Positions 9,072 through 19,509 of a stretch of DNA of 64,000 bases are shown one piece after another. The notes beneath the pieces were generated by a model that was not told where the DNA came from, ran no database searches, and saw only the letters and a list, made by a program, of their open reading frames with translations. The DNA is taken from assembly GCF_025717005.1 (NCBI RefSeq), contig NZ_JAOVZU010000009.1, positions 62,001 to 126,000 of the forward strand, written 5' to 3'. Position 1 is the first letter of the stretch. Each line of letters opens with the position of its first letter. The DNA is from Actinotalea endophytica. Lineage in GTDB: Bacteria; Actinomycetota; Actinomycetes; Actinomycetales; Cellulomonadaceae. The position numbers and the translations under genes were made by a program.

Positions 9072-10018
9072 GCGCCGTGGGCGCCCAGGTGGTCGTCGCC
9101 GTGGTCCAGGTCGTCGTGCTGGTGCTCGCCGCACCCGTGGTGGTCGGCGTGACGCGGGAGGTGCGCGCTCGCGCCGAGGGGCGCGCCGGTGGCCGGGTCG
9201 GCCAGCCGTGGCGCGACCTGGTCAAGTGGTGGCGCAAGCGGCCGCTGCAGGCGACCGGCACCAGCGTGGTCAGCAGGATCGCGCCCGTGCTGCTGCTCAG
9301 CTCGAGCCTCGTCGTGGTGGCACTGGTGCCGCTGGTCACGGCCGCTCCGACGGTGGTCCCCGCCGACCTCCTGGTCGTGGTGTCCGTGCTGCTGGTCGGC
9401 ACGGTCGCGATCGCCCTGCTCGGGCTCGACGCCGGGTCGGCGTTCGGCGGGATGGGGTCCAGCCGGCACATGATGATCGCCGCGCTGGTCGAACCGACCG
9501 TGCTGATGGCGGTGTACGCGCTCTCGGTGCCGGTGGGCAGCTCGTCGCTGTCCGCGATCGTCGACGCGCGCCGGGACGACCCCGCCAGCATCGCGTCGCC
9601 CGCCGGGGTGCTCGCGGTGGTCGCACTGGTGGTCGTGGTCCTGGCCGAGACCGGGCGGCTGCCGGTGGACAACCCGTCGACCCACCTCGAGCTCACCATG
9701 GTCCACGAAGCGATGCTGCTCGAGGCGTCCGGGCGGGACCTGGCGAGCCTCGAGCTCGGCGGGTGGTTGCGGCTGTCCGCGCTGCTCGGGCTGGTCGGCA
9801 ACCTCGTGCTGCCGTGGGGTGTCGCGGGCGGGACCGGTCCGGGCGAGCTCGCGCTCGGTGCCGTGGCCCTGCTGGCGAAGCTCGGGCTGCTCGCCGCGGT
9901 GCTCGGCGCCGCCGAGGTCGGCGTGGCCAAGCTGCGCCTGTTCCGCGTCCCGGAGCTGCTCGCCGGGTCGTTCGTGCTGGCGTTCCTGGCCGTCACCGCA
10001 TCGGCGCTGGTGGCCTGA
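9068..10018 (+). CDS. NuoH/HycD-like membrane subunit
   Basis: 316-residue membrane subunit that links the peripheral arm to the antiporter-like subunits. About eight hydrophobic segments; the signature ETGRLPVDNPSTHLELTMVH near residues 196-215 is the conserved NuoH/HycD acidic loop. The early QPWRDLVKWWRKRP segment matches the family motif after the first helix. ATG at 9068 overlaps the previous stop by 4 bases and the end shares one base with the next start. Function as in the Ehr or group 4 hydrogenase families. Confidence 0.93.
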   Translation: MSAVGAQVVVAVVQVVVLVLAAPVVVGVTREVRARAEGRAGGRVGQPWRDLVKWWRKRPLQATGTSVVSRIAPVLLLSSSLVVVALVPLVTAAPTVVPADLLVVVSVLLVGTVAIALLGLDAGSAFGGMGSSRHMMIAALVEPTVLMAVYALSVPVGSSSLSAIVDARRDDPASIASPAGVLAVVALVVVVLAETGRLPVDNPSTHLELTMVHEAMLLEASGRDLASLELGGWLRLSALLGLVGNLVLPWGVAGGTGPGELALGAVALLAKLGLLAAVLGAAEVGVAKLRLFRVPELLAGSFVLAFLAVTASALVA

Positions 10019-10704
10019 TGACGACTCTCGACTCCCTCGCGACGCAGGCGCTCGCGCTGAGCACCGGCGCCCTCCTGGTCACCGCGGCGCTGCTCGTCTG
10101 GCGACGCTCCCTGGCCGCCTCCGCGCGGGTGCTCGCCGTGCAGGGCGCGAGCCTCGCGCTCCTGGTCGGCGCCATCGCGCTCGAGGAGCGCGAGGTCGAG
10201 CTCGGCGTGGTCGCGCTCGTCGTGCTCGCGCTCAAGGGTGTCGTCATCCCGGCCGTGGTCGCGCGTGGCGTGCGCGTCTCCGGTGTGCAGCGCGAGGACG
10301 CGCCGCGGCTCAACCCGACCGCCGGCCTGGTCGCAGCGACCGGCCTGACCACGCTCGCCTATCTGGTCAGCGAACCGATCAGCGCCGCCATCGCCGGGCG
10401 TGGCGTGGTCGCCAGCGGCCCCGGCGCGTTCGCCGTCCCGGCGGGCCTGACGCTCGTCCTGGTCGGGCTGCTCCTGGTGGTCACGCGGCGCCGCGCGCTG
10501 TCGCAGCTCGTCGGCTTCCTGGTGCTCGACAACGGGATCGCGGCGGTCGCGTTCCTCACCGCGGCCGGTGTGCCGTTCGTGGTGGAGCTCGGCGTGTCCC
10601 TCGACGTGCTGCTGGTCGCGCTGATCCTGGCCGTGCTGTCCGGACGCCTGCACGCGGTGATCGGCGCGGTCACCGTCGACGAGCTCGACGAGCTGAGGGA
10701 CTGA
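10018..10704 (+). CDS. HyfE-like membrane subunit (NuoK-related)
   Basis: 228 residues with about six to seven hydrophobic segments. HyfE proteins combine a NuoK-like helix bundle with extra helices; the segment VVALVVLALKGVVIPAVVARG carries the typical membrane lysine. The C-terminal LDVLLVALILAVLSGRLHAVIG is also typical. Its start shares one base with the preceding stop and its stop shares one base with the next start, so translation is tightly coupled. It corresponds to Rv0085 (HycP) in the M. tuberculosis operon as I recall it. Confidence 0.88.
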   Translation: MTTLDSLATQALALSTGALLVTAALLVWRRSLAASARVLAVQGASLALLVGAIALEEREVELGVVALVVLALKGVVIPAVVARGVRVSGVQREDAPRLNPTAGLVAATGLTTLAYLVSEPISAAIAGRGVVASGPGAFAVPAGLTLVLVGLLLVVTRRRALSQLVGFLVLDNGIAAVAFLTAAGVPFVVELGVSLDVLLVALILAVLSGRLHAVIGAVTVDELDELRD

Positions 10705-12152
10705 TGGCCGGCGTCCTGATCCTGCCTCTGCTCGCGGCCGCGACGCTCGCGCTGCTCGCCGCGGTGACGTCGTGGCGGCCGGTGACCGCCTGGTCCGGCG
10801 TCGTCACCTCCGGTGCGGTCCTGGTCAGCGGTCTCGCGCTGGTCGCGCACCGCGGGCCCGTCCCCGAGCTCGCGGGCGGACTGCTCCGGGCCGACGCGCT
10901 CTCCGCGTACCTGCTGACCGTGGTCGGCGCGGTCGGGCTGACCGCGACCTGGGCCGGTCTGCCGAGCGCACGCACCGGCACCGCGACGCGGGCGGAGCGG
11001 CGCTACGCGGCGATGGTCAGCGTCTTCCTGGGTGCGATGTCCGTCGCGGTGCTCACCGACAACCTCGGTCTGCTCTGGGTGGCGATCGAGGCGACGACGA
11101 TCGCGACCGCGTTCCTGGTCGGCCACCGTGGCACCCGTCGTGCGCTCGAGGCGGCCTGGAAGTACGTCATGCTCGGTTCGGTCGGCGTCGCGATCGCCCT
11201 GCTGGGCGTGGTCCTGCTGTATGCGGCGAGCCGCAGCGCGGGCGACGCGACCCTGTCCTGGGTGGTGCTGACCTCGGGCCGGCTGCCGCTGGATCCCGGG
11301 CTGGTCCGGGTCGCCGGGGCGCTCGCCGTCCTCGGCCTGGCCACCAAGGCCGGGCTGGTCCCGATGCACGCCTGGCTCCCGGACGCGCACAGCCAGGCTC
11401 CGGCGCCGGTCTCCGCGCTGATGTCGGGCGTGCTGCTCGCGGTCGCGTTCTACGGGATCCTGCGGGTCCAGGTCGTGGTGGACGCGGTCGTGGGCCCCGG
11501 GCTCATGCGCGGGCTGCTGCTGACCGCGGGGCTGGGCTCGTTGCTGGTCTCGGCCGCGCTCGTGTGGCGCCAGCGGGACTACAAGCGGCTGCTGGCCTGG
11601 TCCAGCGTCGAGCACATGGGCCTGATGGCGGTCGGCGCGGCCGTCGGCGGGCCGCTCGCGCTCGCGGCGGTGCTGCTGCACGTGCTCGGCCACGGGCTCG
11701 CGAAGGCCACCGCGTTCGTCACCGCCGGTCGCATCCTCGAGGTCGAGGGGACCAGCCGGATCGACGAGGTCCGTGGCCTGCTCGCCCGCCGGCCGCTGCT
11801 CGCGGGCCTCCTGGTCACCGCGGCTGCCGTGCTGCTCGGCATGCCACCCTTCGCGTTGTTCTTCTCCGAGGTCGGCCTCGTCGTCGCCGGGTGGCGGGGC
11901 GGCCTCGGCTGGGCGATGGGCGTCGTCCTCGTCGCGCTGCTCGTGGTCTTCGCCGGGGTGGCCCGCGCCGTGCTCGCGATGGTGTCCGGTCCAGCGGCAG
12001 GACCCGATCCGGGCGACACTGCGGCGGGGTCGGCGGGCAGAGGTCCGGTGGCGCCGCTCGTCCTCGCCCTGGCGGTCACCGCGGTAGCCGGGTTCCTGTC
12101 GGCCTCGGTGGGCGAGGCGATCGCTCGCGCGGTGGCGGTGGTGACGGGATGA
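10704..12152 (+). CDS. Antiporter-like membrane subunit (HyfF/NuoN-like)
   Basis: 482 residues and about 14 hydrophobic segments; the second Mrp-antiporter-type subunit of the complex. It retains E129 in LLWVAIEATT, K215 in ATKAGLVPMHAWLPDAHSQA and the later histidine/lysine helix with HVLGHGLAKATAF, all linked to ion translocation in the family. A short polar insert (about residues 428-447, GPAAGPDPGDTAAGSAGRGP) precedes the last helix. Four-base overlap with the large-subunit gene. Confidence 0.93.
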   Translation: MAGVLILPLLAAATLALLAAVTSWRPVTAWSGVVTSGAVLVSGLALVAHRGPVPELAGGLLRADALSAYLLTVVGAVGLTATWAGLPSARTGTATRAERRYAAMVSVFLGAMSVAVLTDNLGLLWVAIEATTIATAFLVGHRGTRRALEAAWKYVMLGSVGVAIALLGVVLLYAASRSAGDATLSWVVLTSGRLPLDPGLVRVAGALAVLGLATKAGLVPMHAWLPDAHSQAPAPVSALMSGVLLAVAFYGILRVQVVVDAVVGPGLMRGLLLTAGLGSLLVSAALVWRQRDYKRLLAWSSVEHMGLMAVGAAVGGPLALAAVLLHVLGHGLAKATAFVTAGRILEVEGTSRIDEVRGLLARRPLLAGLLVTAAAVLLGMPPFALFFSEVGLVVAGWRGGLGWAMGVVLVALLVVFAGVARAVLAMVSGPAAGPDPGDTAAGSAGRGPVAPLVLALAVTAVAGFLSASVGEAIARAVAVVTG

Positions 12153-13648
12153 GCACGCACCCCCGGCACACCGCCCACGAGGTCGAGGCCGGCCGTCTGG
12201 TGGGCGAGGTCGAAGCCCTGCTCGGTGCGGGCGCGCGCCTGGCGCTGGTCGCCGCGCACGACGACGGCCCCTCCGGGTTCCGGGTCGTGTACCTGTTCGC
12301 CGACCCGGCGCAGGGCCGCACCGAGCTGGTGCTCCGGGTGCCGCGCGAGGCACCCGCGATCCCGTCGCTCGCATCGCTGTCGTTCCCGGCCGGCCGTTTC
12401 GAGCGCGGCCTGCAGGACACGTTCGGGATCACCCCGACCGGTCATCCGCGCCCGCGACGCCTCGTGCTGCACGACCACTGGCCGGTCGACTGGTACCCGA
12501 TGCGCCGGGACGCGACCACCGAGCCGCGGTTCGGCCCGGACCGCGGCACGTTCTCGTTCGTGCCCGTGCTCGGCGAAGGCGTCTACGAGATCCCGGTCGG
12601 CCCGGTGCACGCCGGGATGATCGAGCCGGGCCACTTCAGGTTCTCCGTCGTCGGCGAGACGATCATCCGGATGAAGGCCCGGCTGTGGTTCGTGCACCGC
12701 GGGATGGAGAAGCTCTTCGAGGGCCGCACGGCGGCCGAGGGCCTCGCGCTGGCCGAGGTGATCAGCGGTGACACGGCGGTCGGCCACGGGCTGGCGTTCG
12801 CGATGGCGGTCGAGGACGCGGCCGGTCTGGTCGTCGACGAGCAGGACCGCCTCGTCCGCGCGCTCCTGCTCGAGCTCGAGCGGCTGCACAACCACGTCAG
12901 CGACCTCGGGGCGATCGCGAACGACGTCGGCTTCGGCATCGCGGCCGCCCACACCCAGCGCCTTCGCGAGCGTCTGCTGCGGCAGCACGCAGCGCTCACC
13001 GGCCACCGGCTGCTGCGCGGCGGGGTGCGGATCGGCGGTGCCGCGCTCGCGGGTGACGTCGATGTCGCCCTGGTCCGCGGGGTCGCGTCCGAGCTGGCCG
13101 AGGTCGTGGACATCACGCTCGGCAACTCGGTGGTGATGGACCGGTTCGTCGGCACGGCCGTCCTGGGCCGCGAGGCGGCCGCCGAGATGGGGGTCCTCGG
13201 CTACGTCGCGCGGGCGAGCGGCCTGGACGTGGACGCCCGGCGCGACCACCCGTTCGTCGACCTCGGCGACCGGTTCGCGGTGGTCACCCGCCAGGACGGT
13301 GACGTGCACGCGCGCTTCGCCGTCCGGGCCGAGGAGGCGCAGGTCTCGGCGGCGCTGGTCGCCGATCTCGCCGACCGGCTGGACGGGCGTCGCGGGACCG
13401 GTCGCAGCGCAGCAGACCTCACCGGGGCGGCGAGCCGGTCGGGGGCGTCGCTCGTGGAGGCGTGGCGCGGGACCGCGTGCCACCGCGTCGAGCTGGACGC
13501 ATCAGGTCGCACGACCCGGGTCGCCGTGGTGGACCCGTCGTTCTTCACCTGGCCGGCACTGCCGGTCTCGCTCCAGGACACGATCGTCCCGGACTTCCCG
13601 TTGGCCAACAAGAGCTTCAACCAGTCGTACGCGGGCAACGACCTCTAG
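12149..13648 (+). CDS. Hydrogenase large-subunit-like protein without NiFe cysteines (HycE/NuoC-NuoD-like)
   Basis: 499 residues: a NuoC-like domain (about 1-150) fused to a NuoD/HycE-like domain, as in HycE. The FVHRGMEKLFEG motif (181-192) identifies the large subunit. The first metal motif, normally CGxC...H, is S206-G-D-T209 with H213 kept; the second, normally DPCxxC, is DP-S464-F-F-T467. All four nickel-iron ligands are therefore missing, and the protein has a single cysteine (C444). It cannot form a normal NiFe site. This fits the Ehr group, which is related to energy-converting hydrogenases but not known to handle hydrogen. No ferredoxin-like subunit or hyp maturation gene is visible nearby. 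Confidence 0.93.
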   Translation: MSTHPRHTAHEVEAGRLVGEVEALLGAGARLALVAAHDDGPSGFRVVYLFADPAQGRTELVLRVPREAPAIPSLASLSFPAGRFERGLQDTFGITPTGHPRPRRLVLHDHWPVDWYPMRRDATTEPRFGPDRGTFSFVPVLGEGVYEIPVGPVHAGMIEPGHFRFSVVGETIIRMKARLWFVHRGMEKLFEGRTAAEGLALAEVISGDTAVGHGLAFAMAVEDAAGLVVDEQDRLVRALLLELERLHNHVSDLGAIANDVGFGIAAAHTQRLRERLLRQHAALTGHRLLRGGVRIGGAALAGDVDVALVRGVASELAEVVDITLGNSVVMDRFVGTAVLGREAAAEMGVLGYVARASGLDVDARRDHPFVDLGDRFAVVTRQDGDVHARFAVRAEEAQVSAALVADLADRLDGRRGTGRSAADLTGAASRSGASLVEAWRGTACHRVELDASGRTTRVAVVDPSFFTWPALPVSLQDTIVPDFPLANKSFNQSYAGNDL

Positions 13649-13673
13649 GGCTGCGCGGGTAGGGTCGGGGGCC

Positions 13674-14432
13674 GTGACGAGTGTCGCCCTGGTCGTTGCG
13701 GTGTTCGCCGCGTGCGTGGTCGAGGCGGTCGAGGCGCTGACGATCCTGCTCGCGGTGGGCACCACGCGAGGCTGGCGGTCCGCCCTGATCGGGGCCGGGA
13801 CCGCCGTCGTCGCGCTCGCGGCGATCGTCGCGCTGCTCGGTCCGGCGATCTCCGCGATCCCGATCGACTGGCTGAGGCTCCTGGTCGGCGGTCTGCTGCT
13901 GATCTTCGGGGTCGGCTGGCTGCGCAAGGCGATCATGCGTGCGGCCGGGCTCAAGGCGCTGCACGACGAGGACGAGATCTTCGCGACGCAGGTCGCCGCG
14001 TCCCGCACCGCTGAGACCGAGCGACGCGCGCTCGTGGGCGACTGGTACGCATTCACGCTCAGCTTCAAGGGCGTGCTGCTCGAGGGGCTCGAGGTGGTGT
14101 TCATCGTGCTCACGTTCGGCACCAACCAGCAGGACGTGCCGCTCGCCGCGTTCGGCGCGGTGGCCGCCGTGCTCCTGGTCGGGGTGCTGGGTGTCGCGGT
14201 GCGCCGGCCGCTGGCCCGGGTGCCGGAGAACACCATGAAGCTCGGCGTGGGGATCATGCTCACCGCGTTCGGCATCTTCTGGGGTGCCGAGGGCGCCGGG
14301 GTGGAGTGGCCGGGCGCCGACGCGGCGCTGCTCGTGCTGGTCCCGGCGGTCCTCGCGGTGTGCCTGGCCTACATCGCCGTGCTGCGCCGGAGGCCGGAGC
14401 TGGCTCTCGGCCGCAGCCTGGAGAGGGTCTGA
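13674..14432 (+). CDS. COG4280-family membrane protein
   Basis: 252 residues with six to seven hydrophobic segments and a charged cytoplasmic loop (about residues 80-125). The N-terminal VVEAVEALTILLAVGTT and the later FKGVLLEGLEVVFIVLTFG look like two related acidic membrane motifs, as in cation-exchange families with paired E-rich helices. Function is unknown; it could be an ion transporter. It lies 25 bases after the Ehr large subunit on the same strand, and a TAGGGT box 8 bases before the GTG suggests it may also have its own promoter. Confidence 0.8.
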   Translation: MTSVALVVAVFAACVVEAVEALTILLAVGTTRGWRSALIGAGTAVVALAAIVALLGPAISAIPIDWLRLLVGGLLLIFGVGWLRKAIMRAAGLKALHDEDEIFATQVAASRTAETERRALVGDWYAFTLSFKGVLLEGLEVVFIVLTFGTNQQDVPLAAFGAVAAVLLVGVLGVAVRRPLARVPENTMKLGVGIMLTAFGIFWGAEGAGVEWPGADAALLVLVPAVLAVCLAYIAVLRRRPELALGRSLERV

Positions 14433-14435
14433 GCC

Positions 14436-14633
14436 GTGCGACACCTCAAGGCGTTCGGGGCGTTCTGGTGGGACTTCGTGGTCGGCGACGACTGGCTGGT
14501 CGCGGTTGCCGTGGTCGCCGGGCTGGCGATCACCGCAGCGCTCGTCCACGTCGGCGTCAACGCGTGGTGGTTCCTGCCCGTCCTCGTGCTCGGTCTGGTC
14601 CCGGTGAGCATCCGGCGCCTGGTCCGGCGCTGA
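14436..14633 (+). CDS. Small two-helix membrane protein
   Basis: 65 residues. Two hydrophobic segments (about 21-37 and 43-57) between a Trp-rich N-terminus (FGAFWWDFVVGDDW) and a basic C-terminus ending SIRRLVRR. It starts with GTG three bases after the COG4280 stop, using a GGAGAGGG ribosome site inside that gene, so the two are almost certainly cotranslated. No known family recognised; a small partner of the COG4280 protein is a reasonable guess. Confidence 0.75.
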   Translation: MRHLKAFGAFWWDFVVGDDWLVAVAVVAGLAITAALVHVGVNAWWFLPVLVLGLVPVSIRRLVRR

Positions 14634-14671
14634 GGCGGCCGATCGGTCGCATCCACGGACCCGGCCGACGG

Positions 14672-16171
14672 TCACTCCTGAGGCGCGTGCCGCTCCAGGA
14701 AGCCCAGCACCTCGGTCTGGTCCACGCCCGGGTAGATCCCGGTGGGCAGGGTGGCGAGCAGGCTCGCGTGCGTGCGGGTGCTCGGCCTGACCTGGCCGCT
14801 CCACCGCTCGGCGAGCTCGGGCGGGGCGAGCCGGCAGCAGCGCGGGTCCGGGCAGTGCGAGACGGCGCGCTCGGTCGTGTCGCGGCCGGCGAACCACCAC
14901 ACGTGCGCGAACGGCACGCCGACGCTGATCGAGAACTCGCCCTCGGGCGAGCTCTGCACGCGCGACGTGCACCAGAACGTGCCCGACGGGGTGTCGGTGT
15001 ACTGGTGGTAGGGGTTCAACCGGTCGTCGACCTCGAAGACCCGGCGCGCGGTCCAGCGTCGGCACACGTGCTGCCCCTCGACCGCACCGAGCGGGTCGGT
15101 CGGGAAGACCACGCCGTCGTTCTCGTAGGCCTTGTGCAGCGCGCCGCTGCGCTCGACCTTCATGAAGTGCACCGGGATCTCCAGGTGCCGGGTCGCGAGG
15201 TTGGTGAACCGGTGCGCGGCGACCTCGTAGGACACCGCGAAGGTGTCGCGCAGGTCCTCGACCGCGAGCGTGCGCGTCCGCTTGGACTCCGCCAGCAGCG
15301 CGACGGCCGCCGCCTCGGGCAGCAGCAGCGCGGCGGCGAGGTAGTTGGTCTCCACCCGCTGGGCGAGCAGCTCGCCGTAGTCGGCCGGGTCGTCGTGGCC
15401 GAGCACGTAGCCGGCCAGGGCCTGGAGCACCACCGAGCGGGGGTCGTCGCCGACGTGGCCGAGGTAGACCCGCCGGTGCGCCAGGTCGGTCACCGACCGG
15501 GTCGACGGGGGCAGGTCGGTGACGTGGTGCAACGTGAAGCCCAGGTGGTCGGCGAGCTCGGCGACCCCGCGCTGGGAGAGCGGGCCGCCGGTGTGGCCGA
15601 TCGCGTCGAGCAGGTCGCGGGCCTTCTCCTCGAGCTCCGGGAAGTAGTTGTCGCGCTCGCGCATCTGCTCGCGCAGCGCGGCGTTCGCCCGGCGCGCCTC
15701 CTCCGGGGTCGCGGCCTTCTCCGCGAGCAGCCGGCGCACCTCCGACTGCAGCGCCACGATCGTCTCCAGCGCGTCGGTGGGCAGCGAGCGGGACACCTTG
15801 ACCGTGGGCACCTCGAGGCCGGCGAACAGCGGTCCGCGCTGGGCGCGCTCGAGCTCGACCTCGAGTGCTGCCCGGCGGCTCGGCGGCGACGCGTCCAGCA
15901 GGGCGTCGACCGAGACGTCGAGTGCGTCGGCGATCGCGCGCAGCAGGGACAGGCGTGGCTCGCGCAGCCCGTTCTCCAGCATGGAGATCTGCGAGGCGGC
16001 GCGGCCGACCGCCTGGCCGAGCTCGGCCAGCGTGAGCCCGCGTGCCTGGCGCAGGTGGCGGACCCGTCGGCCGATCAGCAGCGGGTCGGTGGTGGACTCG
16101 GGCACCGCGCGCAACCCCCGGCGGGGGGTTGCAGGGTCGTCGGTGAGGCGAGCGCCATCGGTCGCGTCCAT
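14672..16171 (-). CDS. ramB: RamB-type regulator of acetate/glyoxylate metabolism
   Basis: 499-residue (or 477 from the GTG at 16105) DNA-binding protein. An XRE helix-turn-helix sits at about residues 30-90 ([19 protein letters not shown]...[23 protein letters not shown]), then an IrrE/ImmA-like segment and the short-chain fatty-acid regulator C-terminal domain. RamB represses the glyoxylate-shunt and acetate genes in Corynebacterium, and here it is divergent from aceA-aceB, which supports the name. The C. glutamicum protein is about 474 residues, so the shorter start is possible; a perfect hairpin (16111-16132) would then lie in its leader. Confidence 0.92.
   Translation of the reverse strand: MDATDGARLTDDPATPRRGLRAVPESTTDPLLIGRRVRHLRQARGLTLAELGQAVGRAASQISMLENGLREPRLSLLRAIADALDVSVDALLDASPPSRRAALEVELERAQRGPLFAGLEVPTVKVSRSLPTDALETIVALQSEVRRLLAEKAATPEEARRANAALREQMRERDNYFPELEEKARDLLDAIGHTGGPLSQRGVAELADHLGFTLHHVTDLPPSTRSVTDLAHRRVYLGHVGDDPRSVVLQALAGYVLGHDDPADYGELLAQRVETNYLAAALLLPEAAAVALLAESKRTRTLAVEDLRDTFAVSYEVAAHRFTNLATRHLEIPVHFMKVERSGALHKAYENDGVVFPTDPLGAVEGQHVCRRWTARRVFEVDDRLNPYHQYTDTPSGTFWCTSRVQSSPEGEFSISVGVPFAHVWWFAGRDTTERAVSHCPDPRCCRLAPPELAERWSGQVRPSTRTHASLLATLPTGIYPGVDQTEVLGFLERHAPQE
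16111..16132. repeat. Perfect 9-bp inverted repeat at the ramB 5' end
   Basis: GCAACCCCC (16111-16119), a four-base loop and GGGGGTTGC (16124-16132). It lies inside the long form of ramB, but six bases upstream of the alternative GTG start at 16105. In the second case it would sit on or beside the ribosome-binding site and could act as an operator or a translation-control hairpin. Confidence 0.6.
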
Positions 16172-16222
16172 GGCATCCAAGGGTGCAGCGTCCCGCGCGA
16201 CCTCGCCAGGTTGTGCGGCGCA

Positions 16223-16240
16223 GAAGAACGCCGATTCTTC
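16223..16240. promoter_or_regulatory. Candidate operator between ramB and aceA
   Basis: Perfect palindrome GAAGAA-N6-TTCTTC in the only A/T-richer part of the 146-base divergent gap, 78 bases before aceA and 52 before ramB. Its place suits a regulator acting on both genes. It does not match the TTTGCAAA-type RamB box that I know from Corynebacterium, so the binding protein is uncertain. Confidence 0.45.
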
Positions 16241-16317
16241 CCACGGAAGACCCCGGTTCAACACGGTCCGGTTCCGCTCACGATGGGTCTCGACCGGCCC
16301 GACGAGGGGAGACCGAC

Positions 16318-17672
<1,355 letters not shown>

Positions 17673-17673
<1 letters not shown>

Positions 17674-19412
17674 TGACTCAGACCACCGACCGTCCGACCA
17701 CCGACCGTCCGACCACCGACCGTCCGACCCCCGACCCGGCCGGCCGGACCGACCGTCCGAGCGCGCCGGCCGCGCCTACCGAGGCCGTCGGTCCCGAGCG
17801 TCCCGCGACAGGAGCCGCGCCCACCATGCACATCGTCGGGCCGCACGTCCCCGGGACGTCGGAGATCCTGACCCCGGCCGCACTGGACTTCCTGGCCGCG
17901 CTGCACTCGGAGTTCCTCGGTCGGCGTCACGACCTGCTGGCCGCGCGCGAGCGACGCCGGGCCGAGTTCGCGGCGGGCGTGCTGCCCGACTTCCTTCCCG
18001 AGACGTCCGAGATCCGCGCGGACCGGAGCTGGCGGGTGGCCGGGGCGGGACCCGGGCTCGCCGACCGAAGGGTCGAGATCACCGGGCCGACCGACCGGAA
18101 GATGACGATCAACGCGCTGAACTCCGGTGCCAAGGTGTGGCTCGCCGACCAGGAGGACGCCACCTCGCCGACCTGGCAGAACGTGGTCGGCGGGCAGTAC
18201 AGCCTGTACGACGCGGTGCGTGGGCAGCTGGTGTTCGTCTCGCCCGAGGGCAAGCGGTACGAGGTCGGCGAGCAGACCCCGACCATCGTGATGCGCCCGC
18301 GAGGGTGGCACCTCGCCGAGAAGCACCTGGTGTTCCGCGACCGCTCCGGTCTGGAGAGCCCCGCGTCGGGGAGCCTGGTGGACTTCGGCCTGTACGTCTT
18401 CCACAACGCGCGCCGGTTGATCGAGACCGGCACCGGGCCGTACTTCTACCTGGCCAAGCTCGAGAACCACCGCGAGGCGCGGCTGTGGAACGACGTGTTC
18501 GTCACGGCCCAGCGCCTGCTCGGTCTGCCCCGCGGCACGGTCCGGGCCACTGTGCTGATCGAGACCGTCACGGCGGCGTTCGAGATGGAGGAGATCCTCT
18601 ACGAGCTGCGCGACCACTGCGCCGGGCTCAACGCCGGACGGTGGGACTACATCTTCAGCATGATCAAGAACTTCCGGAACCGGGACGACACCGTGCTGGG
18701 GGACCGCGGTCAGGTCACCATGACCGCGCCGTTCATGAAGGCGTACACCGAGCTGCTGGTCGCGACCTGCCATCGCCGCGGCGCGCATGCGATCGGCGGG
18801 ATGAGCGCCTTCATCCCCAACCGGCGCGACCCCGAGGTGACCGCGCGGGCGCTCGAGCAGGTCCGCGCCGACAAGGAGCGCGAGGCCGGGCAGGGCTACG
18901 ACGGCACCTGGGTCGCCCACCCGGACCTGGTGCCGGTGGCCCGCGAGGTGTTCGACCGCACGCTCGGGGAGCGGCCGAACCAGCTCGACGTGCTGCGCGA
19001 GGACGTGTCGGTCACCGCGGCCGAGCTGCTCGCGGTCCCGCGCGCGGCGAGCGTCACGGACGCGGGGGTGCGCACCAACGTGTCGGTGGGGCTGAGGTAC
19101 CTCGAGTCGTGGCTGCGCGGCACGGGGGCCGCGGCGATCGACAACCTGATGGAGGACGCGGCGACCGCGGAGATCTCGCGCTCGCAGCTGTGGCAGTGGA
19201 TCCACCACGGCGTGGTCACCGGCGAGGGCACGCCGGTCACCCGCGAGCACGTCGCCGACGTGCTGTCCGAGGTGCTCGCCGAGATGCCGCGGCACCCCGA
19301 GGACCGCTTCGACGACGCCGCCGACGTGTTCGCGGAGATCGCGCTCGGCGACACGTTCCCGACGTTCCTCACCACGGTCGCCTACCCGCGCTTCCTCGTC
19401 ACGCGTCGGTGA
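17673..19412 (+). CDS. aceB: Malate synthase A
   Basis: 579 residues; joins glyoxylate and acetyl-CoA to malate, completing the shunt. Recognisable motifs include [20 protein letters not shown], the catalytic-arginine region [11 protein letters not shown] and the acetyl-CoA/Mg region [22 protein letters not shown]. The first 51 residues are a low-complexity TDRPT tail encoded by a 15-base tandem repeat. The start at 17673 has AGGAG six bases upstream and couples with aceA. A second ATG at 17826, also after an AGGAG, would give 528 residues, which is the usual length of family A. Both starts may be used. Confidence 0.96.
17681..17730 (+). repeat. 15-bp tandem repeat at the aceB 5' end
   Basis: Just over three copies of a 15-base unit (GACCACCGACCGTCC) encoding repeated TTDRP. 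The repeat number is likely to vary between strains, changing only the length of the N-terminal tail. Confidence 0.85.
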
Positions 19413-19438
19413 GGTGGGGTCGACTCACCTGGTCGCGC

Positions 19439-19480
19439 GGTCCCCACGGCCATCCCGTTCGGCGGACGGTCATGGGGACC
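19439..19480 (+). terminator. Possible terminator after aceB
   Basis: GGTCCCCA (19439-19446) pairs with TGGGGACC (19473-19480); the loop contains further GGC/GCC pairing. No T tract follows, so it would be a weak or factor-assisted terminator. Confidence 0.4.
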
Positions 19481-19509
19481 GCCGACGCTGCGACCTAGCA
19501 TCCGAGGGC

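Noticed and set aside
6993-9134. Long minus-strand open frame under the antiporter-like gene
   Set aside because: Shadow of the GC-rich coding strand; no motifs and no ribosome site.
6616-13648. Functional NiFe hydrogenase or formate hydrogenlyase
   Set aside because: All four NiFe cysteines are missing and no ferredoxin subunit, formate dehydrogenase or hyp gene is in the window.
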